From Pelargonium cotyledonis (lineage: Eukaryota; Streptophyta; Magnoliopsida; Geraniales; Geraniaceae), in assembly GCA_036897625.1 (NCBI GenBank), contig JAYMTA010001029.1, forward strand, positions 1 to 22,283: 22,283 nucleotides of DNA, given 5' to 3'. How positions within the stretch are numbered: the stretch's first letter is position 1; each line of letters opens with the position of its first letter. Shown here piece by piece: positions 1-8,064 of the stretch. Under the pieces are notes generated by a model. The model was not told where the DNA came from. It worked only from the letters and a program-made list of their open reading frames with translations, and did no database searches. The position numbers and the translations under genes were made by a program.

Positions 1-280
1 GAGATCTTGTTGGTGAAGGGACTTGGGTCCGGATCTTTGGTGTCTCTTGATATCTTGGTCGAAGCTTTGGTTTTCCAACACTCTTGGATGAATTCTTGAG
101 TATCTTGCTCTCTTGGATGAGGTCTTGGGTCTCTAGTTCAGTTTGTTAGAGTCTCTACGTTTTTGGCTCGCTTCGTTAGAGTCTTGGGACTCTGCTGGCT
201 GAGGAGGTCTTGATTTCTAATAGGTGATGTCTTGTGATTTTGAAGTCTCGTGATCTCAAAGTCTTGTGATCATGCTTCGT

Positions 281-424
281 GTCTGGATCTTCTGAACGAA
301 GTCTCATGATCTTGTCTCATGGACTCGTGTCTGGATCTTCTGGACGAAGTCTTGTGATCCTGTCTCGTGGACTCGTGTCTGGATCTTCTGGACGAAGTCT
401 CGTGATCTTGTCACGTGGACTCGT
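281..424. repeat. 48-bp tandem repeat in left LTR, 3 units plus a partial
   Basis: Units begin with GTCTGGATCTTCTG at 281, 329 and 377, with a decayed start at 425, giving an exact 48-bp period. Because 48 is divisible by three, the minus strand reads as a 16-residue repeat containing QTRVHET, but this lies in an LTR and is not thought to be coding. The partner LTR has five units. Confidence 0.9.
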
Positions 425-736
425 GTCTGAATCCTGTCTCGTGATCTAGATGGCATGATCTCATGGACTTGTGATCCTGCAAGCAGCACGAATGTACCAT
501 TACACGGAGTCCCAGATGTGTGTCTAGGGGACCACCTCCGGCATGAGAATCAGGATCTCAACTCAAGTATGAATTGTATGTTTGAAGATTCGAAGATCTT
601 TGAAGAACATTCAAATATGCTCGAAGACTATTCGAAGATCAACGAAGAACTCAAAGAAGAAGAAGAACGGTTGAGAGGTTTTCGTGTTCTCTTAGTTTAA
701 GAATGAAGAAGTGTCTTTTACCTTTTGGTGGGAATT

Positions 737-746
737 CTTTTTTATA
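737..746 (-). promoter_or_regulatory. TATA box of element A, left LTR
   Basis: The minus strand reads CCTATAAAAAAG here, and the equivalent site in the partner LTR reads CCTATAAAAAGG. Conservation in both LTRs and the orientation matching gag support a promoter TATA box. It lies only about 45 bases from the LTR's outer end, which implies an unusually short U3. Confidence 0.6.
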
Positions 747-788
747 GGTCTCAACTCACCTAATGACGTCGCGGCGTCTAATTTTTTG

Positions 789-803
789 TGCCCCCCACTT
801 CGA
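789..803 (-). other. Polypurine tract of element A
   Basis: The minus strand reads TCGAAGTGGGGGGCA immediately before the point where LTR homology begins. A G-rich purine tract at the internal/3'-LTR junction is the expected second-strand primer site. Its position independently fixes the LTR boundary at about 788. Confidence 0.6.
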
Positions 804-1021
804 GTGATTTTGATTTATCGTAATCGTGATGGAGTGACATTCGAAGGCGTTGATCAACTTTCACAACTTCTTTCCTTAAGAGTTGGAGTCATGTTGAATT
901 CGTGGTAAACGATGTTAATGTCTGAAGAGTTAGACTTTTTGGGATGTCAAATTTTCTTGGGATTGGCCATTTTATTAGAGCATCGGGTCATTTTGAGTGT
1001 AGATCATTTTTGTGCGAAGAA

Positions 1022-1090
1022 AATTTGAGCAAGGCGAATTTGACCAAGGCAAATTTGAGCGAGGGAGATTCGAGTGAGGAAAATTTGGGG
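1022..1090. repeat. 15-bp tandem repeat, about 5 units
   Basis: AATTTGAGCAAGGCG-like units start at 1022, 1037, 1052, 1067 and 1082, an exact 15-bp period with moderate divergence. The array lies in the 3' noncoding part of element A, between the purine tract and the region shared with element D. The plus-strand reading looks like a pentapeptide repeat (ANLSK, ANLTK), but there is no reason to think it is translated. Confidence 0.8.
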
Positions 1091-1109
1091 TGTGGGATAT
1101 CTGTAGACG

Positions 1110-1905
1110 TCATCAATTCTCTGAAGAGATCAAGTCTCTCCAGGAGGTTACCAGGATGATGGGTTGATCTACCCTTCAGGGCTATAATCAACCTATTAGT
1201 GAGATGATGCGACTTAGAGATGCGCTCTCACTATACATCAAAAGCTTTATCTTCTGGGGAGGCTTGACTCCCTTGACTAAAAGAGGCTTGACCTTACAAT
1301 CTTTACTATTCAACCACAGGTGAGAAGAATCTAACATACTCCCTTTATTGAGAGATTACTCAGTTTCTTAGATGAGTTTGAAGGATTTAGATCCCACAGT
1401 CCGATTGCATTCATGCTCGCTCAGGAGTCATGTCTGTCTTACACGAAACTTATCAGCTCTCTGGGTGGAGCTATCTGGCCTTAACTACCAAGTGAGCTAG
1501 GTTTTTATTTTTGCCTACACTGCGGAGTGAGCGAGGACTTACAGTTTTGGTGGAGACAGAGTCTTCCAACCAATGAGAGACGCGGTCACCGAGTGACGCA
1601 CTCCCTCACAAATACGTTGAGTAGGTGCTCTTTAGAGGATGTGAGGCTCCTTGACTTTAGGGAAGCGAGGTTCTCTAGTCCATGAGGTTCCCAATTTTCT
1701 TGGTACTTTTTATCCATCATTCTTTTCACGCGTTCCCCTGTGGCAGGGTCATAAGAACTTTTATGGAGTTTTGAAGATGATTTCGAACACGTCATTTACA
1801 ATCTGCATATCAATTTCAGCCAATCAATCTTTTATTCAAAGAGTTGAAAGGATCCTTGTTTCCCACAGACGGGGGGATCAAAAATTTATGACATAAAACC
1901 TTTTC
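1110..1905 (-). other. 3' noncoding region of element A, shared with element D
   Basis: The reverse complement matches 11816-12780 block by block: the segment just after the integrase tail with TGTGGGAAACAAG and GATTGATTGGCT, a block with TTTTGGTGGAGACAGAG on the plus strand, and the AGTGAGAG...CATCTCACT block. No coding frame is conserved between the two copies, so this is the long untranslated 3' part of the family. It forms one arm of an inverted pair about 9.5 kb apart. Confidence 0.75.
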
Positions 1906-2105
1906 AGGTTGTTAGCATTTCAAGGATATGGTAGCTCGAACCCATCTTCATCTGCCAACTGATAAGTGCCAGGTTTCACCATCTTGGTAATTAGGAATGG
2001 ACCTCTCCAATTGAGAACTAGCTTTCCGCCCGCAGGACACTCACCGGTGGTTTCGTATTTGTGCAGTATCCAGTTGTCAACTTTGAATTCTCTTTGGTTC
2101 TTCAA
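1905..2105 (-). pseudogene. Integrase C-terminal tail relic, element A
   Basis: The minus-strand translation contains REFKVDNWILHKYETTGE and KPGTYQLADEDGFELPYP. This is the classic end of Tat-lineage Ty3/gypsy integrases (the REFKVGD..VL.KY..TGE and GTYQLADEDG..L blocks), a chromatin- or DNA-binding tail. A homologous tail is found on the plus strand at about 11590-11815. It is a fossil fragment; the catalytic integrase region is not recognised upstream of it in this element. Confidence 0.85.
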
Positions 2106-2129
2106 GTGGAGCCTCCTTTGTTAGTGCTT

Positions 2130-2580
2130 ATACATTGAGTGTGGACACTACCTTCTTCAGGCTACTTCACAAACGAGCCAACTTCTCTTCAAGGTGGCTT
2201 GATCCTTTTACATGACTTTAGCATCGACCGAAAATATTCACCTTCTTCAGGCTACATCTTACATGGGCCAACCTTTCTTTAAGGTGACCTGATCCTTTTT
2301 CAGGACTCTGACATTGGGCGCAGACGCTTACCTTTTTTAGGTTACGTCTCGCATGGGCCAACCTTTCTTCAAGGTGGCCTGATCTTTTTTCAGGACTATG
2401 ACATTGGGCACAAACGCTCATAATTTTCAGGTTACGTCTTGCATAGGCCAACCTTTCTTCAAGGTGGTCTGATCCTTTTTTAAGACTATGCCATTTGGCG
2501 CAGATGCTCACCTTTTTTAGGTTACGTCTCGCATAGGCCAACCTTTTTTCAAAGCGACCTTCTTCTTTTTGCACAAATTT
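2130..2580 (-). repeat. 90-bp in-frame tandem array, 5 units, encoding a CxxC 30-residue repeat
   Basis: Plus-strand landmarks GGTTACGTCTCGCATGGGCC or close variants fall at 2160, 2250, 2340, 2430 and 2520, so the period is exactly 90 bp. On the minus strand, 2631-2218 is an open frame of 137 codons containing nearly four of these units, each like HLEERLAHARRNLKKV followed by SVCAQCHSPEKGSG. A fifth, more decayed unit follows toward 2130. Each unit is basic, probably helical in its first half, with a CxxC pair in the second half. I do not recognise the repeat. It sits inside element A, between gag-derived sequence and the integrase tail. Confidence 0.85.
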
Positions 2581-2699
2581 ATTTGTATCACAAGATTTAG
2601 AAAGAAAAAAAATTCTTTTATTGCTTCTCAAGATGAGTTACAAGGGTCATTCCGACTTCTTTGTAGGAGTGGATGCTTTCTTGTGACAACTTTCCTAGA

Positions 2700-3890
2700 G
2701 TAATGCTTATTGAGGTTGCTTACGCATTGTTGGCTATGTCCAGCTCTACTATCTTTCCTAGAGCTCTTTCCACTCTAGTCTTTTCCCCAAACTCTTTTCT
2801 TTCCCTTGCGGTTAGGGTTGGCTCTAAATTGAAGCAATTTTCCTTTGGCAATAATGGTTTCTACTACTTGCTTGAGAATGAAGCAGTCTTCAATATCATG
2901 ACCTAGGCATTTGTGAAGAAAACAACACTGCTCCACCTCTTTTCCTCTATACTCTCCTTCAGGAACGATTGGCCATTTTATGTTTTATGTTCTCTCAATG
3001 TGGTTGAAGAGTTCCCCATAGCTAACTATCAGCGGAGTATGACTGAGCCTAGGTGTGTTGGTGTTCAGAAGTTTGTTGTTTGTGCTATTAGGTTTTCTGT
3101 TCCTTTTGTTATTGTCTCTCTGCTTTTTGATGTCATGCATAGTAAGTTACTTTCAGAGCTTCTGAATTTCTTCCTGGAGAAAAGTGATGGTATGGTTAGC
3201 TGTAGTTGATGCAACTTGCATTCTTGAGGCCGGCGTATCTTGCTCCCCAGTCATTCGCCAATCTTGAAATTGGTTCAGCATTCTGACCCTCCTGTTTATG
3301 GTTGGAAAAAAGTTCTCAATTTCTGAAAAACTTGTAGCATTTCAGGGATCATGTTAATCGTCATTGAAGTTTGTTGTTGCTACTAGACGGTGACCAGAGC
3401 CTGAGCATTAGAATGACTAACAATGTTTGTATGGTCATTGGCTCTTATCCTATTCAGCTTTGCCCTCAAATCTTCCTGTGGTGTTAAGATTTCAAAAAAA
3501 TCAGTGTGGATTGTCAAACGGCGCCTTGACTGGTGATTGTCTATGCTCCTAGGAGAGGTAGCAGTCTTCTATTGATCTGGACCTTGCTTGCTATTGGATT
3601 GGTGAGGAGTACCCATTCCAAACTCTTTCTGGATGGTGACCAAGGCTTGGGTAGCGCCAGTAACATTTGCTTGGTCATTGGCCCTTTTTCTTTCTAGCTC
3701 TTGTCTCAGGTCCCCCTGATGAGCAAGGGTAGCAGAGAGATCTTCTCTGATAGTCAAACTTCACTTAGAATAGTGAATGTCTCTACTCTTGGGAGAGGCA
3801 GCAGTCTTCTGATGGTCAGGGTTCTTGCTGTCACTTGATGAGTAAGCAACTCCCTTTCCATGTCTTCTTCTTCCTTCCATTATGATTATC
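2700..3890 (-). pseudogene. gag-derived region of element A
   Basis: Just inside the primer-binding site, the minus strand opens with MEGRRRHGKGVAYSSSDS at about 3880. Farther along it reads an ELERKRANDQA-type helical stretch (around 3680), then IKWPIVPEG, and then a knuckle-like C-C-F-L-H...GHDIEDC motif at 2934-2878. That last motif matches the C.FH...GH.TE.C..LK..IE.LI..G signature of Tat gag proteins. Gag would form the virus-like particle. The stretch is a fossil with several breaks and has an internal tandem duplication (3389-3874). Confidence 0.7.
3389..3874. repeat. Tandem duplication of about 240 bp in gag region
   Basis: Two diverged units follow each other. GGTGACCA recurs at 3389 and 3635, ATGGTCATTGGC/TTGGTCATTGGC at about 3433 and 3674, GTCAAAC at 3513 and 3753, and GAGAGG(T/C)AGCAGTCTTCT in both. 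The spacing is 240-246 bp. It duplicates the part of gag encoding a charged helical stretch. Confidence 0.75.
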
Positions 3891-3923
3891 AACGATGTTA
3901 GAACTCGGCTTTCAAACGTTCTC

Positions 3924-3936
3924 GACTATGAAACCA
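3924..3936 (-). other. Primer-binding site of element A (initiator tRNA-Met type, diverged)
   Basis: On the minus strand the internal region begins TGGTTTCATAGTC, which matches 10 of 13 positions of the plant tRNA-iMet primer site TGGTATCAGAGCC. It directly abuts the LTR end at about 3938, and the gag start lies about 45 bases downstream. The position is correct for a minus-strand element. Confidence 0.55.
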
Positions 3937-4322
3937 ATGATTCAACTATAAAAATCTTGACCGAATCTTGTGCTGGGTTGATGTTGTGTATGTCTCTTGA
4001 CTCTTCTACGTGGCAGTCTAATGATGTGGCAGGTGGTAAACTTGAGATCTTGTTGGTGAAGGGACTAGGTCCGGATCTTCGGTGTCTCTTGATATCTTGG
4101 TTAAAGCTTTAGTTTTCCAGCTCTCTTGGATGGATTCTTAGGTATCTTGCTATCTTGAATGGGATCATGGGTCTCTAGTTCAGTTCGTTGGAGTCTCTAC
4201 ATTTTTGGTTTGCTTCGTTGGAGTCTTGGAACTCTGCTGGCTGATGAGGTCTTGAGTTATAATAGATGACGTCTTGTGATCTTGAAGTCTCGTGATCTCG
4301 AAGTCTTGTCATCATGCCTCGT

Positions 4323-4564
4323 GTCTGGATCTTCTGAACAAAGTCTCGTGATCTTGTCTCGTGGACTCGTGTCTGGATCTTCTGGACGAAGTCTCGTGAT
4401 CCAATCTCATGGACTCGTGTCTGGATCTTCTAGAGACAAAGTCTCATGATCCTGTCTTGTGGACTCGTGTCTGGATCTTCTGGACGAAGTCTCGTGATCC
4501 TGTCTCATGGACTCGTGTCTGGATCTTTTGGACGAAGTCTCGTGATCCTAACTCGTGGACTTGT
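4323..4564. repeat. 48-bp tandem repeat in right LTR, 5 units
   Basis: Units start at 4323, 4371, 4419, 4469 and 4517, with a decayed start at 4565. The period is 48 bp except for one 50-bp step. The unit matches the block at 281-424, which has three. The array lies downstream of the TATA box, so it would be transcribed in the R/U5 leader. Confidence 0.9.
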
Positions 4565-4844
4565 GTTTGAATCCTGTCTCATGATCTAGATGACGTGATC
4601 TCGTGGACCTGTGATCCTGCAAGCCCGAACGCACCGTTACACAGAGTCTCGGATGTGTGTGCTAGGGACCGCCTCCAGTGTGAGAATCAGGATCTCAACT
4701 CAAGTATGAATTGTATGTTTGAAGATTCAAAAATCTTTGAAGAACGTTTGAAGATCAACAAAGAACACAAAGAACAGTTGAGAGGTTTTCGTGTTCTCTT
4801 AGTTTAAGAATGAAGAAATGTCCTTTACCTTTTGGTGGAAATTC

Positions 4845-4853
4845 CTTTTTATA
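4845..4853 (-). promoter_or_regulatory. TATA box of element A, right LTR
   Basis: The minus strand reads GACCTATAAAAAGG, the same as in the left LTR. As the 5' LTR for a minus-strand element, this would have been the working promoter for the gag transcript. Confidence 0.6.
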
Positions 4854-4894
4854 GGTCTCAACTCATTTGATGACGTGGTGGCGTCTGATTAATT

Positions 4895-5035
4895 GGGAGT
4901 TCGTGGTAGGTCCCACTCCAATAATGAGAGTAAAAATGTTACTTTATTTGTGTATAGTGGGATTTGAACCTTGGAACTCTAGTTTGAGATGAGCCCACTC
5001 TTACCACTTGAGTTATGGCTTCTTTGTGTCCATTT
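4895..5035 (-). mobile_element. tRNA-derived SINE-like relic
   Basis: The minus strand reads TAACTCAAGTGGTAAGAG, close to a polymerase III A box, then after about 35 bases GGTTCAAATCC, a good B box. A tRNA fold fails: the acceptor and T-stem arms do not pair, so this is not a working tRNA gene. About 80 bases of unrelated sequence follow the B box, as in a SINE body. There is no clear poly-A end, and the limits are approximate. It lies just outside element A's right LTR. Confidence 0.5.
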
Positions 5036-5121
5036 GCCTCATTTTTTGGTCTTAAGGAGTGTTCTTGTCTTCTTGTCCCAAAATATGATACAATTCTGAC
5101 CCGACGCAAGACTGATTAATT

Positions 5122-5609
5122 CTTCGACTCAGATTTTAGTCTTGTCCACGTTTCGGGATTTGACTTGGTGAGCCACGTGTCACTTTGCCACTGGTCGTTT
5201 TTACTTTTGATTTTTTGTGCTGAATCAACTCATATTTTGGCATCACTTTGAAGATTCTAGCGCCGCTAACTTCAACTGATAGCCGAAAACTTTAAACACT
5301 CAATAACATCAATAACAAAGGCAACAATGGTATTTTAAAAATAGCTACACCCATGTGTCATGCATGTGATAAAGAGAGTGTATTTTAGGTATATTTAATT
5401 AACTGAATAGTACTTTGCCAAATACATAGAGGTTGAGTGTTAAGGTTGATAGTTTTTCAGGGGTTAAGTGTCAATAGCGTCAAGTACATAGGGGTTGAAT
5501 ATAATTTCCCCTTAATTCTAATATAAAATTAATCTCTCATAGTTTACATTACACATGACAGGCTTTATATTTTATAAGGGTGATGTGCCTTTTTGACCGG
5601 GGGATCAAA
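5122..5609. other. No gene; AT-rich flank
   Basis: I find no coding frame or RNA gene here. A phrase like AAATACATAGAGGTTGAGTGT at about 5420 recurs as AAGTACATAGGGGTTGAAT at about 5480, a decayed duplication of about 60 bp. This is common in old plant intergenic DNA. Confidence 0.5.
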
Positions 5610-5977
5610 TGTAAGCACACTAGGAGAGTGTGTTGTTTGTAGAGTCTTTTTTTCCACGTAAGCAAGGGTGTCTATCCTACGAGTCTAAGCGTCTAGTCTT
5701 AAGTGCTTAGGTATGATGTAAAGGGTATTATGTCTCGAATCCACTTCCAAGCTTCAATGTCCTTCACATGTAGACTTTTAGCTTGTGAGAAGAAAAACAA
5801 ACCAAAGGAACGAAGTCTTGGGGTGGTGTTACCAAGACTTCGCCTCAAGAATGAGAGTAAGTCCTTATACGGTAGACATAAATTCTCTAAGAGCTCTTCT
5901 AGAGAGAAAGAGAAAGATAGATAGAGAAGTAAATGTGGAAAATGAAGTGAGATTGTGATTCCTCTCTTTTACAAAAA

Positions 5978-5992
5978 GGGGGGTATCTATAG
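5978..5992 (-). promoter_or_regulatory. TATA-like element in LTR C
   Basis: The minus strand reads CTATAGATACCCCCC. This resembles the TATA-ATACCCCC context of many plant gypsy LTR promoters and is followed downstream by pyrimidine-rich leader sequence. Confidence 0.4.
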
Positions 5993-6690
5993 CTTCTTAA
6001 CACCTTGTGCTACATCTCTTGACCTGATTGGTTGATGAAGATGTGAGGCTCATCAAGGCCCATTCGGCTTCTAAGCCTGAATGGCGCACTTGGCCCTCTT
6101 TGCACTTTTAGCCCATTTGTGGTGTTAGGTTCCTTCTTCCCACTGGATATGTTGCTCATGTGTGTTGAAGAGGCGTGTGTGTCCCGTGAGTCTCTTGTAA
6201 GAAGAGAGGACCCGTCAATACCCTTTGTGAGCTAGTACATAATGAGGCATAGTCATGGGCGCTTTAGTCATTTTTAGTCCATGAGCGAAATGGGTCAATT
6301 TTTGCGACAATCATGCCCATTTTCCATGACAATTGCGTATGTTCTAACCTTGGAAGTGTTTTCAAGGGTAAATCTTGAGGTGCTTTTGACTCTTGGTTGT
6401 TTTTGATCTCTCCCAGGCTTGTGAGGATTCTTAGGCTTTTTTGAGAGACTTGTAGCCTTTTTAGGACCTTATTGTGCTCACAAAACCTTTAGAAGGGTCT
6501 GGTCATTCCTGGTCATTTCTAGGCGTATGACCTATTTTAAGGGTCCTAGTCGTTTTTAGTCATTTATAGACGCATGGCATATTCAAATAAGATCTCTAAG
6601 CCTCTTCATAAGTTGAATCAAGCCTTGATTGATTTGTTCAAACCAAGCAGTGTTGTGGCTTGACTAGGATCTTGAATTTTGACTCCTCGA

Positions 6691-6712
6691 ACCTGGGTCG
6701 GGTGACCCAGGT
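6691..6712. other. Perfect 9-bp hairpin
   Basis: ACCTGGGTC, a GGGT loop, then GACCCAGGT: nine paired bases with no mismatch. It is not followed by a T-run, so it is not a terminator-like structure. It lies in the U3 part of the presumed LTR C. Confidence 0.7.
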
Positions 6713-6914
6713 GATTTTGACCGGCCATGTGTCGTCTTGTGATTCACTCTAAGGCTTGTGGCTTTTAGGGTAGTGTTTCTTTCCCCCTACTCCTAGCGGT
6801 TCTGATTTATTGGTGTTACATAGGAGTAATTAGTCGCATCTTGAGTCATGATTTATTTTATTTTTCAGGCTTAGCCTCCCGAGCGTGTTCCTAGACTAGC
6901 CCACTCCATGGTAC

Positions 6915-6922
6915 TATATATA
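6915..6922 (+). promoter_or_regulatory. TATA box upstream of the plus-strand spliced ORF
   Basis: TATATATA is followed by GGGGGGTC, a strong plant-like TATA box, about 1.3 kb before the ATG at 8202. It lies just outside the presumed LTR C. If that LTR is a 3' LTR, this would be the separate promoter of the antisense extra ORF. Confidence 0.5.
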
Positions 6923-7040
6923 GGGGGGTCTATGTTACCATTTTTTTTAGTTTGACAAAGTGTTGGAATATGTGCCTCACATTCTCTCCCAAATTTTGAG
7001 AGGAATTTTTTTGGGAATTTGAGTTAGATCCCATAATGTC

Positions 7041-8064
7041 TTTTTCCTCCTCATCTTAGTCAAAATTTAAATATTTCTTCTCCAAATTCCAATTTCTCCA
7101 TTTTTGGGAACTTTGGAGTTTAAGCTTCAAGTTTTTAGGCGAGGGTGATTTGGAGGAGTAGGATTCTTCATTATTGCATAAAGGACTTCATTTTGAGCCC
7201 TTCTTCTTCAAATTTTGTAGACTTCATTGAAACTTGGAGCTTAAAGACTCGTCACTTGAAGTGAGTAGTTTGGGAGCTTTGGAGCTTATTTTGGACTTCT
7301 TTCATCACCAATGAGCTTCCCTCAAACTTATGTGGCCATCAAGTAAGGATTCATCCCATAATCCATGAATTGGAAGCTTGAAAATTTGCGAAAATGGAAG
7401 AACACCTTGTCACTGCTCATGACTGGTTGTCGTGGAAATCTGGCAATTTGCCACGGCAATTTACTGTTTATGCCTTGATTTTTTTTGCTGTAAGTGTATG
7501 AAATGTCAAGAAAATTGACTGATGGGAGTCAATTTTAGTCGATTTTTCCTCCTCATCTCTTCTCTACACTTAGCCATTTTTAGTCATAATTTGAATATTT
7601 CTTCTCCAAATTTCATTTTCTCCATTTTTGGGAACTTTGGAGTTTAAGCTTCAAGTTTTTAGGCAAGAGTGATTTGGAGTAGGATTCTTCATTGTTGAAT
7701 AAAGGACTTCATTTCGATCCCTTCTTCTTCAAATTTTGTGGACTCCATTAAAACTTGAAGCTTAAAGACTCATCATTTGGAGTGAGTAGTTTGGGTGCTT
7801 TGGAGCTTGTTTTGGACTTCTTTCATCATCAATGAGATTCCCTCAAACTTATGTGGCCATCAAGTAAGGATTTATCCCATAATCCATGAATTGGAAGCTT
7901 GAAAATTTGTGAAAATGGAAGAACATCTCGTCACTGCTCATGACTGGTTGTCGCGGAAATCTGGCAAATTGCCGCGGCAATTTACTGTTCATGCCTTGAT
8001 TTTTTTGCGGTAAGTGTATGAAATGTTGAGGCAATTGACTGATGGTAGTCAGTTTTAGTCGATT
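7041..8064. repeat. Tandem duplication of about 510 bp in the leader
   Basis: TTTTTCCTCCTCATCT begins one unit at 7041 and the next at 7543. The units match closely to TCAGTTTTAGTCGATT at about 8064, including CCATTTTTGGGAACTTTGGAG, the palindromic GCCGCGGC area and TTTTTTGC.GTAAGTGTATGAAATGT. Divergence is low, roughly several percent by eye, so the duplication is younger than the LTR pair of element A. Each unit contains a GTAAGG candidate splice donor (7343 and 7864). Confidence 0.9.
7966..7983. other. Perfect 18-bp palindrome
   Basis: AAATTGCCGCGGCAATTT is fully self-complementary. The matching site in the first unit of the tandem duplication (about 7450) is close but not perfect. Confidence 0.7.

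Larger units (their letters stand above)
1..788 (-). repeat. 3' LTR of element A (cut by window edge)
   Basis: This stretch matches 4044-4894 in the same orientation almost throughout. Both contain the 48-bp repeat block and a minus-strand TATA motif near the right end. The match stops at about 784-788, next to a purine tract on the minus strand, as expected where a 3' LTR meets the internal region. By comparison with the other copy, about 106 bases of this LTR lie left of the window. Short open frames inside it (for example 455-700) recur in the other LTR and are not genes. Confidence 0.8.
1..4894 (-). mobile_element. Element A: Ty3/gypsy Tat-lineage derivative, both LTRs present, broken
   Basis: Read on the minus strand, the order is: LTR (about 4894 to 3938), primer-binding site, gag-derived sequence (about 3890-2700), a 90-bp repeat array (about 2580-2130), an integrase C-terminal tail (2105-1905), a long 3' noncoding region, a purine tract (803-789) and the second LTR (788 to beyond the window edge). 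The two LTRs are recognisably the same sequence along their length. Over the first 250 aligned bases I count roughly one difference in ten, which at usual plant rates suggests several million years (estimated by eye, not computed). The protease, reverse transcriptase and RNase H parts are not recognisable between gag and the integrase tail, so it resembles a gag-bearing non-autonomous derivative. It is clearly a fossil with many breaks. The left end lies outside the window, so target-site duplications cannot be checked. Confidence 0.8.
3938..4894 (-). repeat. 5' LTR of element A
   Basis: This is the complete partner of 1-788. The left boundary is set by the primer-binding site at 3924-3936 and by a TG at 3938. 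The right boundary is set by loss of match to the left LTR at about 4890-4894. Length is about 957 bp. It includes five 48-bp units and a minus-strand TATA motif. The exact outer end is uncertain by a few bases. Confidence 0.75.
5610..6820 (-). repeat. Probable LTR of element C (minus strand)
   Basis: The stretch begins TGTAAGCACA and ends GGTGTTACA, giving inverted TGTAA/TTACA termini like those of the LTR at 17275-18533. On the minus strand a TATA-like CTATAGATACCCCCC lies at about 5992-5978, followed by a pyrimidine-rich leader, the typical order of a plant gypsy LTR. There is no second copy in the window and no matching 5-bp target duplication, so the limits rest only on termini and promoter placement. 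A purine-rich minus-strand tract at about 6780-6796 is a rival position for the right boundary. It may be the 3' LTR of an element whose antisense ORF is at 8202-10312. Confidence 0.45.

Noticed and set aside
944-1159. Pentapeptide-repeat protein (ANLSK/ANLTK) on the plus strand
   Set aside because: It is only about five units from a 15-bp DNA repeat in the 3' noncoding part of a minus-strand retroelement, with no other gene signals.
281-2580. CRISPR-like array (48-bp and 90-bp repeats)
   Set aside because: The repeats are contiguous with no unique spacers, the sequence is eukaryotic, and there are no cas genes. They are tandem duplications in a retroelement.
455-4807. Paired 70-81 codon open frames (455-700 and 4595-4807) as a conserved gene duplicated in the window
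   Set aside because: They match because they lie in the two LTRs of one element and read antisense to its transcript; there is no domain and no evidence of coding selection.
4955-5035. Functional tRNA gene on the minus strand
   Set aside because: A and B boxes are present, but acceptor and T-stem arms do not pair. It is a tRNA-derived relic only.
4885-5121. CTGATTAATT at 4885-4894 and 5112-5121 as a 10-bp target duplication around the SINE-like relic
   Set aside because: The right copy lies about 80 bases beyond the A box, too far for a SINE 5' end, and the left copy coincides with the LTR edge. It is more likely chance in AT-rich DNA.
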